Source: an uncultured Clostridium sp.
Lineage (GTDB): Bacteria > Bacillota > Clostridia > TANB77 > CAG-508
DNA length: 38,094 nt
Reading direction: 5' to 3'
NCBI GenBank assembly: GCA_948470875.1
Contig: CAOKQM010000009.1
Span: 1 to 38,094 of the forward strand
Shown: one piece after another, positions 1 to 7,824 of the stretch
How positions within the stretch are numbered: position 1 is the stretch's first letter
How the letters are laid out: the number at the start of each line of letters is the position of its first letter
Translations under genes and position numbers: made by a program
Notes under the pieces: generated by a model
The model's input: only the letters and a program-made list of their open reading frames with translations
What the model was told of the DNA's origin: nothing
The model's database searches: none

Positions 1-15
1 TTTCTTATTTGAATC

Positions 16-375
16 TCAATCGATTTGTTTTAACACTTTAGTATTTTGCAATTTTAAAATTTCATCTTTTAATTCCTGCCAAATACGTTCATCCTTTTTT
101 TCTATAGCAACATAAGTATCGCTTGGCTCAACTGCTATATTAAATGCTTTTTCCCTTTGTGTAATTTTTACGTTTTTATAAGCAGTATGAATATCATGAA
201 TGGCTTTTACCAAATAAATGTTTTTTGCTTGTACATCAATTTTACTTTTTGGTTTTGCTACTGTACAAACTTGCTTTTCAATGTTCAAATCTTCTATTTT
301 CAAAAATAATTTTGGTAGAAAAAAGGAAAACATAATCACAATAAAAGCCAAAAAAATTAATTTTCTATATTTCAC
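16..375 (-). CDS. Small single-pass membrane protein next to a two-component system
   Basis: A 119-residue protein of no family I recognise. The first 20 or so residues form one hydrophobic segment. The rest is charged and probably extracytoplasmic. I chose the GTG at 373-375 because a GGAGGG Shine-Dalgarno lies five bases upstream; the longer ATG frame starting at 498 would lie deep inside the kinase gene and lacks such a site. The start overlaps the kinase stop by 11 bp, so translation is probably coupled and the protein may be an accessory or target of the kinase. The function is unknown. The stop is 15 bp from the window edge. Confidence 0.6.
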   Translation of the reverse strand: MKYRKLIFLAFIVIMFSFFLPKLFLKIEDLNIEKQVCTVAKPKSKIDVQAKNIYLVKAIHDIHTAYKNVKITQREKAFNIAVEPSDTYVAIEKKDERIWQELKDEILKLQNTKVLKQID

Positions 376-1768
376 TTTGTCCCTCCAATTCAAAATATAC
401 TTTTGTACCAATATTTTCTTTGCTCTCAATTTCAATTTTTGAATGATGCAATCCCAGAATTTTTTGGCAAAGAGAAAGTCCAATTCCAGTTCCGCCATTT
501 TGCCTACTACGTGCTTTATCCACCATGTAAAAATCTTCTGTTACACGTCCAATATGTTCTTCTGGAATTCCTTTTCCTTGATCTATGACCGAAATTCTAT
601 ATTTTCCGTTTGCCAACATTTCTCCCTTAATTTTTATCACTTTATCTTTTGGCTCAGCTTTTTTAGCATTTTCCACCAAATTTCGAATCACAACTTCGAT
701 TAAACTCTCATCTATTTTTACAACTGCTTTTTGCAAATCCAGCATGATTTCAATTTTCTCCAAAGGAATCTTACTTATCATTTTTCGAATCGATTCATCT
801 ATTTTTGCAGTTTGTAATTCTATTTTATCCTCTGACAACTTCATCAGCGATAACAATTTATAAGAAAGCTCTTCTAATCTTTTTGCCTCTGAATAGATAT
901 AATCCAATGCTTTTACTGTAACTTTTTCATCGCATTTTTTTAATCTTAGCAAATCCGCATATCCAATAATGGCAGTCATTGGCGTTTTGATTTCATGCGA
1001 AAAACCTGTTATAAAATCATCTTTTGCTTGAATTGATGATTGGAGTGAATCGATTTTATGTTCAATTTCTTCCGCCATTTTATTAAAACTTTCTGCCAAT
1101 TCTTGGATTTCATCATTGGTTTTGACTTCCACTCTTTCCTTAAATTTTCCAGACGAAATTTTTTTACTTGCTTCATTTAATTTCTCAATTGGTCTTGTTA
1201 AAAATTTCGAAAAAATGGAAATACAAATAGAAGCAATCACTAAAACCATCATGTCCACATATAAAATCTCTTTGAGTTGCCTATTTCTCATTTGGTAAAT
1301 CACACTAATATCATAAAAATTAACTAAATAAATTTCCTTGTTATTAATGGAAGCAAAAGAGCCAAACAACAAATATTGCTTATCACCAATTTCCCTCACA
1401 CAATATGTGTCCACTTCTGAATAAAAAATTTCCTCTAAATTGACTTCGCCAATAGCCTCAAAATTGCAAAAAATGGTTTGTTTATTTTTGTCAAAAATCG
1501 CCATTTTTCCAGAACTATTCAAATATGCATACATTGCTTCAACTGCTTGTACCATTTTTTCATCCGTTATTTCTTCACCAATCTGAATTTGATTAATCAT
1601 ATTGGTTTCCAAAGAATATTTTTCCAAACGATATTGATTTGTATTTTGCTCAATGCTATTTTCAACAGCATATCTAAAATTTTGCCTTACAATCATCCAT
1701 CTGCTACATGACAAAATCAGAGCAATCATCAAAACAATACTCAAATTTAATTTCAGCCAAAATCTCAT
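365..1768 (-). CDS. Membrane sensor histidine kinase (HAMP, HisKA, HATPase)
   Basis: A 467-residue sensor kinase. A membrane segment near residues 7-25 and another near 168-186 flank an extracytoplasmic sensor of about 140 residues. A HAMP linker (about 187-240) follows, then the H-box FSHEIKTP with phosphoacceptor His258. The ATPase domain has the N box around Asn367, the G1 motif DQGKG at 396-400 and the G2 motif GGTGIG at 425-430. All catalytic motifs are intact. It lies 30 bp downstream of its response regulator and overlaps the small membrane protein that follows. The signal is unknown; the sensor region does not match a domain I can name. Confidence 0.93.
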   Translation of the reverse strand: MRFWLKLNLSIVLMIALILSCSRWMIVRQNFRYAVENSIEQNTNQYRLEKYSLETNMINQIQIGEEITDEKMVQAVEAMYAYLNSSGKMAIFDKNKQTIFCNFEAIGEVNLEEIFYSEVDTYCVREIGDKQYLLFGSFASINNKEIYLVNFYDISVIYQMRNRQLKEILYVDMMVLVIASICISIFSKFLTRPIEKLNEASKKISSGKFKERVEVKTNDEIQELAESFNKMAEEIEHKIDSLQSSIQAKDDFITGFSHEIKTPMTAIIGYADLLRLKKCDEKVTVKALDYIYSEAKRLEELSYKLLSLMKLSEDKIELQTAKIDESIRKMISKIPLEKIEIMLDLQKAVVKIDESLIEVVIRNLVENAKKAEPKDKVIKIKGEMLANGKYRISVIDQGKGIPEEHIGRVTEDFYMVDKARSRQNGGTGIGLSLCQKILGLHHSKIEIESKENIGTKVYFELEGQSEI

Positions 1769-1798
1769 TCTAATTTTTTACCTTTCCTACTTTTCAAA

Positions 1799-2455
1799 TT
1801 ATACTTCTAATCGATAACCAATTCGGTAAACAGTTTTGATTTTATCTTTCCAATCTAACTTTTTTCTCAATCTTTGAATATGCAAATCTAATGTTCGTGT
1901 CTCAAATTCCAACTCCTCTCCCCACACTTTCTCAAAAATGGTATCTCGATAAAGTGCCATATTTTTATTTCGAACAAGCAACATCAAAAGGTCAAATTCT
2001 TTTGGTGTTAAGTCAATATTTTCATTTTCTTTTTGCACACTTCGAGCCATTACATGAATTGTAATATTACCAATTTGAATTTCATCACTAGTTTTGTAAA
2101 ATCTGCGCAAAACCGCTTCTATTCTTGCGACCAATTCTTCTAAATCAAATGGCTTAGTGATATAATCATCTGCACCTTGCTTCAATCCTTTAATTTTATC
2201 TTTTGCTTGCGCTTTAGCTGTTATAAAAATAACAGGAACATCTGCTGTTTGTCTAATATATTCCAATAATTCATAACCATCAATTTTAGGAAGCATAACA
2301 TCCAATAAAATTAAATCAAAGCTTTTTTGTTCAATCAAATCTGCTGCTATTTCTCCATCTTTTGCACATTCACATTGATAACCTTGTAACTCCAACCCAA
2401 TTTTAATCAAATCACGAATTGCTATTTCGTCTTCCACCACTAAAATTCGTTTCAT
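1799..2455 (-). CDS. OmpR/PhoB-family response regulator
   Basis: A 218-residue DNA-binding response regulator. The receiver domain (1-115) has the acidic pocket Glu8/Asp9, phosphoacceptor Asp52, switch Thr79 and Lys101. The C-terminal winged helix (about 125-218) carries the usual LTPKEFDLL and RTLDLHIQRLRKKL segments. A GAGGAGG Shine-Dalgarno precedes the ATG. It is first in an operon with the kinase at 365-1768. A TATAAT-like box at 2473-2478 may be its -10 element, since an intrinsic terminator at 2512-2540 isolates it from the unit upstream. The target genes cannot be told from this window. Confidence 0.95.
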   Translation of the reverse strand: MKRILVVEDEIAIRDLIKIGLELQGYQCECAKDGEIAADLIEQKSFDLILLDVMLPKIDGYELLEYIRQTADVPVIFITAKAQAKDKIKGLKQGADDYITKPFDLEELVARIEAVLRRFYKTSDEIQIGNITIHVMARSVQKENENIDLTPKEFDLLMLLVRNKNMALYRDTIFEKVWGEELEFETRTLDLHIQRLRKKLDWKDKIKTVYRIGYRLEV

Positions 2456-2472
2456 ACCATCCTCCTCATTTT

Positions 2473-2478
2473 ATTATA
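2473..2478 (-). promoter_or_regulatory. Probable -10 element of the response regulator operon
   Basis: A TATAAT hexamer lies about 18 bp upstream of the response regulator start, just past the terminator at 2512-2540. I see no good -35 hexamer at 16-18 bp, so this is a weak call. Confidence 0.4.
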
Positions 2479-2511
2479 ACCTATAAATGTATCTAAATTG
2501 TAAATTTTTTA

Positions 2512-2540
2512 CAAAAAAAACTCTAATTTTAAGATTAGAG
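2512..2540 (-). terminator. Intrinsic terminator of the short transcript at 2541-2746
   Basis: On the minus strand a 7-bp stem (CTCTAAT/ATTAGAG, bases 2521-2540) is followed directly by eight Ts. It would end the transcript started at the promoter 2753-2781. Confidence 0.75.
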
Positions 2541-2746
2541 ATTTTGAAATCATTATTGTCGTTTTTATCATATAATTTTTGAATTTCCTAACTTTTTCTA
2601 ATATTTCACGAATTGTTTTTCAACTTTACCACACAAAGTTTTTGTGATGAATGCTTTTTTCATTTTACTCCAAAAAATTTGAAAAGGAAATGAAAATCAT
2701 TTCCCTTTCAATAAAAGTAAACGCTTGCAACTGTTCAATCTAGTCC
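2541..2746 (-). ncRNA. Candidate short RNA (about 0.2 kb) with its own promoter and terminator
   Basis: A perfect sigma-A promoter (2753-2781) and an intrinsic terminator (2512-2540) frame about 225 nt that hold no gene from the main annotation. An 8-bp perfect hairpin (2686-2704, GGAAATGA/TCATTTCC) sits 14 bp upstream of the Shine-Dalgarno of a 21-codon reading frame. It could be a small regulatory RNA, a small-protein mRNA or both. I recognise no known RNA family in it. Confidence 0.45.
2598..2663 (-). CDS. Possible 21-residue basic small protein
   Basis: A 21-codon reading frame starts with ATG four bases after a GGAG Shine-Dalgarno and ends in TAG. The product begins MKKAFITKTL, has one Cys and is lysine-rich. 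It is the only start with a clear ribosome site in the short transcript 2541-2746. I know no homologue. It may be a chance frame inside a small RNA. Confidence 0.3.
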   Translation of the reverse strand: MKKAFITKTLCGKVEKQFVKY

Positions 2747-2752
2747 ACACAC

Positions 2753-2781
2753 ATTATAACTCGTTTGTAGGCATTTGTCAA
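2753..2781 (-). promoter_or_regulatory. Perfect-consensus sigma-A promoter
   Basis: TTGACA at 2776-2781 and TATAAT at 2753-2758, separated by exactly 17 bp: the full housekeeping consensus. It points away from rnpB, whose terminator lies just upstream, so it drives only the short transcript below it. A perfect promoter suggests abundant expression. Confidence 0.8.
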
Positions 2782-2789
2782 CAAAATTA

Positions 2790-2822
2790 TCAAAAAAATA
2801 AGCTTTATTATAAATAAAGCCT
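2790..2822 (-). terminator. Intrinsic terminator of rnpB
   Basis: An 8-bp perfect stem (GCTTTATT/AATAAAGC, bases 2802-2820) with a 3-nt loop, followed on the minus strand by a run of Ts. It starts about 13 nt after the mature 3' end of RNase P RNA. Confidence 0.75.
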
Positions 2823-2834
2823 ATCTTTTATTTT

Positions 2835-3322
2835 AAGTAAATCTATAAGCCGGGTTCTGTCTCGAATAGTCATTTATCTAGGATATATATTGCTATATAC
2901 CTCAAGCCACTCAGATTAGATTTTAGTAGAAGCTCAAAGAGCAGAGACTTCTTTCTAATAAGGTGTTGCTCCAGATGGGGTTTACACTGACGCGCTATAT
3001 CACTATAGCGCCGGTGAGCTCTTACCTCGCCTTTTCACCTTAACCAGACTTTTTGGTAAAAGAAAAATTGAAGTATCGTGCAAATTTTTTTTAGAAATTT
3101 ACTCAAATAAAAAACAAAGCAAATTAAAAAACGTAATTTTCAAAAAAGAAAACTAGAATTAAAAAAATTTTTCTTTTACAAAAAAGCCTGGCTGTTATTT
3201 TCTGTTGCACTTTCCCTAAGGTTTCCCTTGCTTGACGTTATCAAGCATCTTTGCTCTTTTGGAGCCCGGACTTTCCTCTCATGAAGCCTTTCGGCTTTCA
3301 TCAGCGACTATTCAATTTACTT
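2835..3322 (-). ncRNA. rnpB: RNase P RNA (A-type-like core), with enlarged P12 region
   Basis: The catalytic RNA of ribonuclease P, which matures tRNA 5' ends. Conserved blocks on the minus strand are GAGGAAAGTCCGGGCTCC near the 5' end (3261-3278), the AGGGAAACCTTAGGGAAAGTG region, and the 3' block ending CCCGGCTTATAG (about 2845-2857). P1 is visible as an 8-bp pairing between 3315-3322 and 2835-2842, which sets the ends. About 488 nt is long for this RNA. The excess is an AT-rich insertion at 3056-3179, closed by a 14-bp perfect helix at the P12 position. Confidence 0.93.
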
Positions 3323-3329
3323 GTTTTTT

Positions 3330-3358
3330 ATTGTATCATATTTTGGAAAAATAGTCAA
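3330..3358 (-). promoter_or_regulatory. rnpB promoter
   Basis: TTGACT at 3353-3358, 17-bp spacer, TACAAT at 3330-3335. The predicted start about 7 nt further on coincides with the 5' strand of RNase P helix P1 (3322). Confidence 0.75.
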
Positions 3359-3370
3359 ATGGATTCATCC

Positions 3371-3404
3371 AAAAAGCAAGCTCCCAATTTTAAGCTTGCT
3401 TTTG
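3371..3404 (-). terminator. Terminator of the 3412-3894 gene
   Basis: Inverted repeat AAGCAAGCT/AGCTTGCTT around a loop of about 9 nt, followed on the minus strand by a short T run, just after the stop codon of the unknown gene and before the rnpB promoter. Confidence 0.65.
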
Positions 3405-3411
3405 GTGTTTC

Positions 3412-3894
3412 TTATTTCATTTTAATGATTGCTTGAAAAGCTTTCGAAACTTTTTTAGGATCTACATTACAGGGAAGCGATTCTAAGTAATCTGTTATTT
3501 CCTGTTTAGGAAATAATATCATAACTTCTGGTTTGTCCTTCCATATAATGCTCTGCTGGTTATTTCCTAAATTAATCTCCAGCTTATTTTTTCCGTTATC
3601 TACGATTACCTGATTTAGGTAAATGCAGCGAGTTTGGAAAAAAATAGAATACATCTTTTGCAGATTTCTCCGTTTCACAGTCATGATCGCGAAATAATCT
3701 TCAATATCATCACTTAATGTGATTTGCTCACCACTTGCTGTATGAAACGTTGCTTCTCCATCAAAGCCATCTAGCACAATTGGCTGCTGAATTCCCGCCT
3801 TTAGAAAAAATTTCTCTAGGCTCCGCAAATTTCCATAATAGCGTGACGTATAGCCCCTCAAAAATCTTTCTAAATTTTTTTCTTTTACTTTCAT
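3412..3894 (-). CDS. Hypothetical protein of foreign base composition
   Basis: A 160-residue soluble protein that I do not recognise, with no signal peptide or membrane segment. A strong AAGGAGGGG Shine-Dalgarno supports the ATG at 3894, and a terminator follows, so it is a single-gene unit. Codon use differs from the neighbours: more CTG, CTC, AAG, GCG and GGC. It also uses CGG in frame as arginine twice (3823-3825 and 3670-3672) without breaking, whereas native-looking genes here avoid CGG except at frameshift sites. I infer recent acquisition by transfer. No function can be offered. Confidence 0.7.
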   Translation of the reverse strand: MKVKEKNLERFLRGYTSRYYGNLRSLEKFFLKAGIQQPIVLDGFDGEATFHTASGEQITLSDDIEDYFAIMTVKRRNLQKMYSIFFQTRCIYLNQVIVDNGKNKLEINLGNNQQSIIWKDKPEVMILFPKQEITDYLESLPCNVDPKKVSKAFQAIIKMK

Positions 3895-4019
3895 ACTGCC
3901 CCTCCTTAAAATGAAATATCTTTTTCTAATTTGCTATCAAACAAATTACATTTATTTTAGCATAAATTTACATAAATTGCAAGCGTTTTATCTGTTTTGA
4001 ACAAGGAAATATTAGTTTT

Positions 4020-6065
4020 CTAAATTTCGATTCTGTCTTTGAAATTTTGGTCTACTAATTTTCTAAATTCTTGATTTTCTTCTTTTTGAAGAAGAGGATC
4101 TTTTTGGATAATTTCCATAGCAATTTCTTGAATTTGTTTTAATGTTTCAATATCTTCAAATAAATTAGCAATTTTAAATTCGGGAATGCCATGTTGTTTG
4201 GTTCCAAAAAATTCGCCCGAACCACGTAATTCTAAGTCTTTTTCAGCAATCACAAAACCATCATTTGTGCTGGAGATAACATTCATTCTTTCTTTGGTGA
4301 TTTTTGAATTTCCTTGATATTTTAAAATACAATACGATTGAAATTCCCCTCTTCCTACTCTACCACGCAGTTGATGAAGAGCCGCTAAACCAAACCTTTC
4401 CGCATTTTCAATGACCATAATATTACTATTTGGCACATTTACTCCTACTTCAATAACTGTTGTAGAAATTAAAATATCAATTTCGCCATTTTTAAAGCGT
4501 TCCATGATTTCATCTTTTTCTTTGGGGCGCATTTTTCCATGCAAATATTCCACTTGATATTGTGGAAAAATTTCAGTTTGATATTCTTGTGCAAGTTCTA
4601 GAACAGATTTTGCATTGATTTGCTCGTTTTCTTCAACCAATGGACAAACAATATAACATTGCCTTCCTTCATCAATATTTTTGGCAATAAAGGAATTTAT
4701 GCGCATTTCCATCCCTTTTGTGACTGCATATGTTTCAATTTTTTTTCGATTTGGAGGAAGCTCATCAATAATGGAAATATCTAAATCTCCATACAAAATT
4801 AGTGCCAATGTGCGCGGAATTGGTGTTGCAGTCATGACTAAAACATCTGGATTTTTACTTTTTTTCGCAATCATACTTCTTTGACGAACACCAAAACGAT
4901 GTTGCTCATCTGTAACAACCAAACCTAGTTTCGAAAATACAACATTTTCCTCTAAAACTGCATGTGTTCCAATTAAAATATCGATTTTTCCAGTTTGCAA
5001 TTTTTCCAAAATTTCAGTTTTTTTCTTTTTTGAAATACCGCTAACTAGCAATTCACAAGTAATTCCTGTATCTCTTAAAATCTCTTGAAAAGATTCTAAA
5101 TGCTGTGTTGCCAAAATTGCCGTTGGAGCCATAATAACTGCTTGATATCCAGATTTCACGGCTTTGTAAGCTGCAATTAATGCCACAATTGTTTTTCCAG
5201 AACCTACATCTCCTTGAAGCAATCGATTCATTGGTTTTTTACTTTCCATATCTTGGTTAATTTCCTCTAAAACACGCATTTGTGCTTTGGTTAATGAAAA
5301 TGGTAATTGTTTAATGATATCTGATATAGGTACATTTTTATCAAAAGAGATTCCTTCTTTTTGAACATTGTATTTATTTTTCAGACTCAATAAAGCAAGC
5401 TGCATGGACAATAATTCTTCAAAAACTAGCCTTTTTCTTGCTTTTTTAAAGTTTTCGAAATTGTCTGGAAAATGAATTTGATGAATGGCTGTGTTGATAT
5501 CATATAATTGATGTTGCATCATAAAATATGTTGGCATTGTTTCTGGCAATTTTCCTTCCATTTCTTGGAGTCCATTTTGAATAATTTTTCGTATTGTGTT
5601 TTGTGATAAATGAAAAGTTAGTGGATAAATTGGAATAATTTTTCCTGTATTTTGGCTTTTTTCATCAGTTTCAAATACAGGTGATTGAATTTCAATTTTG
5701 CCATATTGTGCTTTTACTTTCCCATAAAATTTATATCTTTGATTTGGATGAAATGTATTTTTCAAATATGGCTGATTATACCAAGTAAGTTGGCAAACGC
5801 CACTTTCATCTCGAACCATGAGTTTACAAAGCAATAAATTCCCTCGAATACGAACCTCGCTCATTCGCCCAACTGGATACGCTGAAATTAAGGCTTCTTC
5901 TCCATTCATCAATTCAGTAATATTTTTTGGTTTACTTCGATCTTCATATTCTCTTGGATAATAGGTAATTAAATCTCGTAAAGTGTAAATCCCTAATTTA
6001 TTCAAAAGTTTGACACGAGATGGCCCAACTCCTTTGATAAATTGTACTTGTTTTTCCAAATCCAT
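4020..6065 (-). CDS. recG: ATP-dependent DNA helicase RecG
   Basis: A 681-residue superfamily 2 helicase that reverses stalled replication forks and migrates branched DNA. The N-terminal wedge/OB region (about 1-230) includes the family-typical opening QFIKGVGPSRVKLLNKLGI. Walker A GDVGSGKT is at 285-292, the DEQH Walker B box is near 386, and TATPIPRT follows. The C-terminal lobe holds STTVIEVGVNVPN and LHQLRGRVGRG. The length is normal for RecG. It follows gerW by 82 bp on the same strand; I see no strong terminator between them, so co-transcription is possible. Confidence 0.97.
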   Translation of the reverse strand: MDLEKQVQFIKGVGPSRVKLLNKLGIYTLRDLITYYPREYEDRSKPKNITELMNGEEALISAYPVGRMSEVRIRGNLLLCKLMVRDESGVCQLTWYNQPYLKNTFHPNQRYKFYGKVKAQYGKIEIQSPVFETDEKSQNTGKIIPIYPLTFHLSQNTIRKIIQNGLQEMEGKLPETMPTYFMMQHQLYDINTAIHQIHFPDNFENFKKARKRLVFEELLSMQLALLSLKNKYNVQKEGISFDKNVPISDIIKQLPFSLTKAQMRVLEEINQDMESKKPMNRLLQGDVGSGKTIVALIAAYKAVKSGYQAVIMAPTAILATQHLESFQEILRDTGITCELLVSGISKKKKTEILEKLQTGKIDILIGTHAVLEENVVFSKLGLVVTDEQHRFGVRQRSMIAKKSKNPDVLVMTATPIPRTLALILYGDLDISIIDELPPNRKKIETYAVTKGMEMRINSFIAKNIDEGRQCYIVCPLVEENEQINAKSVLELAQEYQTEIFPQYQVEYLHGKMRPKEKDEIMERFKNGEIDILISTTVIEVGVNVPNSNIMVIENAERFGLAALHQLRGRVGRGEFQSYCILKYQGNSKITKERMNVISSTNDGFVIAEKDLELRGSGEFFGTKQHGIPEFKIANLFEDIETLKQIQEIAMEIIQKDPLLQKEENQEFRKLVDQNFKDRIEI

Positions 6066-6147
6066 TTTATTTCCCCCATTTTTAAAATTATATCTTAAAA
6101 ATGGATTTTTGGCAAGAAAAACACCTCATTTTGAAGTGTTTTTGATT

Positions 6148-6699
6148 TTATTCGTCCTCTAAATATTCACTTGAATTTTGATTAATATCATAATCAATTT
6201 CAATATTAGTTACTTTTTGTGGCTCTTCATTTTCTGTTTTTTCTTCTTGTCTATTTTTTTCTTTTTCTTTGATTTTAATATCCATATTTTTATCAATAAC
6301 TGTGTTGACTCTTTGCATTAAATCTGGCACAAAATCGATTAATTTATCAATTGCTGATGTATGCTCAATTGGTAATATTTTAATGGAATCTTGCATAACA
6401 ACAATAAAAGCAACTGGGCTAATATTAACTGCCGCACTACTTCCTCCACCAAATGGTAATCGATATTTAGCTTCTTCTTCTTTATCTTTTTTCTTGTATT
6501 CATTTACTGTTTCACTATGAAATTCGCTTCCACCTGCTGCAAATCCAAAACATACTTTGGAAATTGGAATAATTACCATATTATTAGAAGTTTCAATTGG
6601 TTCACCAATAATGGTATTAACATCAACCATATCTTGAATACTATTCATTGCTGTTTTCATTAGTCCTTCAATTGGATGAGTATCACTCATATTTTTCAC
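6148..6699 (-). CDS. gerW: Spore protein of the GerW/YtfJ family
   Basis: The sequence HPIEGLMKTAMNSIQDMVDVNTIIGEPIET followed by a Gly/Ala-rich segment (FAAGGSEF, FGGGSSAAVNISPVAFIVV) is diagnostic of YtfJ/GerW, a sporulation protein needed for germination in Bacillus. An upstream ATG at 6756 is in frame, but a sigma-G-type promoter lies at 6726-6755, inside that extension. I therefore place the start at GTG 6697-6699, six bases after AGGAAA; ATG 6688-6690 is the alternative. The C terminus is a charged Lys/Glu tail. The ytfI (DUF2953) gene upstream gives the same order as in Bacillus. This quotation is split here: HPIEGLMKTAMNSIQ, then DMVDVNTIIGEPIET. Confidence 0.93.
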   Translation of the reverse strand: MKNMSDTHPIEGLMKTAMNSIQDMVDVNTIIGEPIETSNNMVIIPISKVCFGFAAGGSEFHSETVNEYKKKDKEEEAKYRLPFGGGSSAAVNISPVAFIVVMQDSIKILPIEHTSAIDKLIDFVPDLMQRVNTVIDKNMDIKIKEKEKNRQEEKTENEEPQKVTNIEIDYDINQNSSEYLEDE

Positions 6700-6725
6700 G
6701 CTCACTTTCCTATCAAATTTAAAAA

Positions 6726-6755
6726 TAGTATTTGCAAAATTTATATTTTTATGCA
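6726..6755 (-). promoter_or_regulatory. Sigma-G/F-like forespore promoter of gerW
   Basis: TGCATA at 6750-6755, 17-bp spacer, AATACTA at 6726-6732, preceded by GCA. This fits the forespore sigma-G pattern (TGNATA, 17-18 bp, CATACTA) and shares the CAAATACTA block with the promoter in front of gerKA. It sets the gerW start downstream of the longest frame. Confidence 0.6.
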
Positions 6756-6888
6756 AAATTGCTAAATTTGAATAAGAATTTACTTTTTTTTATCAAAATT
6801 GTTGTCATATTTTATATTTTAAAAAAGCTTATGTCAAAATAGAGACATAAATTTCTTTTGAAAATTAGCACACAAGACAAACTATAGG

Positions 6889-7515
6889 CTAGCCAGTAGA
6901 ATTTTGCTTTTTGTATGTGGTAAATTGTCCATGATTATTTGTGGCGACATAAGTTTTGCATAATTCTTTGTTTTGCATGTTATAAATTATGGCTTTTGTG
7001 ATATTGAAAAAATTTATAGAAATTCTTGTTGAAGCTTGAAAACTCAAACAATTTACATTATAAATTGGAATAATTTCATAATGGCAGTTTTTTAGATTAA
7101 TTTGTTTGCTATTTTGCGCAAAAAGAATACTTAATAAAGTAGAAATCATAAATACAGAAAATACAGTAATTATCATGTCTTCACAACCTATTTTTAAAGA
7201 AAAGTTGAACTTTTCTAATTTTATGTTTAAAGTTTGTAGGAGTTTTGGATTATAAATTTCTTTTACCTTTTTCATGCTTGTAGAATCAATTTTCATTTTA
7301 GGATACGAAAATTTAAACCATAGAAAAGCAATTTCATTTTCTTTTAGAGAAATTCCAAATATTTTTAGAAATCCAAATAAATATAGACCTATATTGATAC
7401 AAAATTTAATCTTAAAGGAATTTGGTTCTTTGTTTAGATATGGTATATTTATTTTAATTCTTGAAGTAAACAAGACTACAATAACGATAAAAACAATACT
7501 AATTCCTATTTTCAT
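6889..7515 (-). CDS. ytfI: DUF2953 membrane protein (YtfI-like)
   Basis: A 208-residue protein with an N-terminal hydrophobic segment (1-18) and another around 112-132. The segment LKIGCEDMIITVFSVFMIS followed by CHYEIIPIYN is typical of DUF2953 (YtfI), whose gene lies next to ytfJ/gerW in many Firmicutes. Its biochemical role is unknown; conservation with gerW points to sporulation. The gene lies between an intrinsic terminator (7567-7612) and gerW, about 190 bp upstream of the gerW start, and gerW also has its own forespore promoter. Confidence 0.8.
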   Translation of the reverse strand: MKIGISIVFIVIVVLFTSRIKINIPYLNKEPNSFKIKFCINIGLYLFGFLKIFGISLKENEIAFLWFKFSYPKMKIDSTSMKKVKEIYNPKLLQTLNIKLEKFNFSLKIGCEDMIITVFSVFMISTLLSILFAQNSKQINLKNCHYEIIPIYNVNCLSFQASTRISINFFNITKAIIYNMQNKELCKTYVATNNHGQFTTYKKQNSTG

Positions 7516-7566
7516 AAATTATCTCCTAAATTAATTGTATTTTTTCCAATTTTTGATAATTTATGC

Positions 7567-7612
7567 AAAAAATACCCACAAAATTGTCAATCAATATTGT
7601 GGGTATTTTTAA
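7567..7612 (-). terminator. Bidirectional intrinsic terminator
   Basis: A 10-bp perfect stem ATACCCACAA/TTGTGGGTAT with a 15-nt loop and T runs on both strands. On the minus strand it ends transcription coming from scpA and the structured region 7606-7807, just upstream of the DUF2953 gene. Confidence 0.75.
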
Positions 7613-7807
7613 GTGATTTATACTTCCTATAAAACAAAGCCTTCGGCAAACTTTTCCAGAAAACTCTTTCAAGATTTTCGTGGAATGAACAAAGATGTAG
7701 ACATTTGCAATATGTTATGTCTTTTGCAATTTTTATAATGTCGACTTTTGTTCTTTGCTCATAATTTCTTCTTTTACTTCTTTAAATTATCATAAATCAC
7801 TAAAAAT
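7606..7807 (-). other. Structured non-coding element (RNA or MITE) between scpA and ytfI
   Basis: About 200 bp closed by a near-perfect terminal inverted repeat: TTTTTAAGTGATTTAT at 7606-7621 pairs with ATAAATCACTAAAAA at 7792-7806 with one bulge. Inside, on the minus strand, are further hairpins: GAACAAA/TTTGTTC, AGACAT/ATGTCT, GAAAA/TTTTC and GCC-GAA-GGC. No reading frame longer than 10 codons has a convincing start. A terminator follows directly. The layout fits either a multi-branched RNA (small RNA or cis-regulatory leader) or a miniature transposable element. I match it to no known RNA family. Confidence 0.45.
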
Positions 7808-7824
7808 ATCAAGTTACATAAAAA

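Noticed and set aside
6700..6756. N-terminal extension of gerW to ATG 6756
   Set aside because: The sigma-G-like promoter lies inside it and the family starts at the SDTHPIEG region.
7613..7824. 6S RNA, SRP RNA or tmRNA in the scpA-ytfI gap
   Set aside because: The fold looks multi-branched, not a rod, and the conserved SRP and tmRNA motifs are absent.
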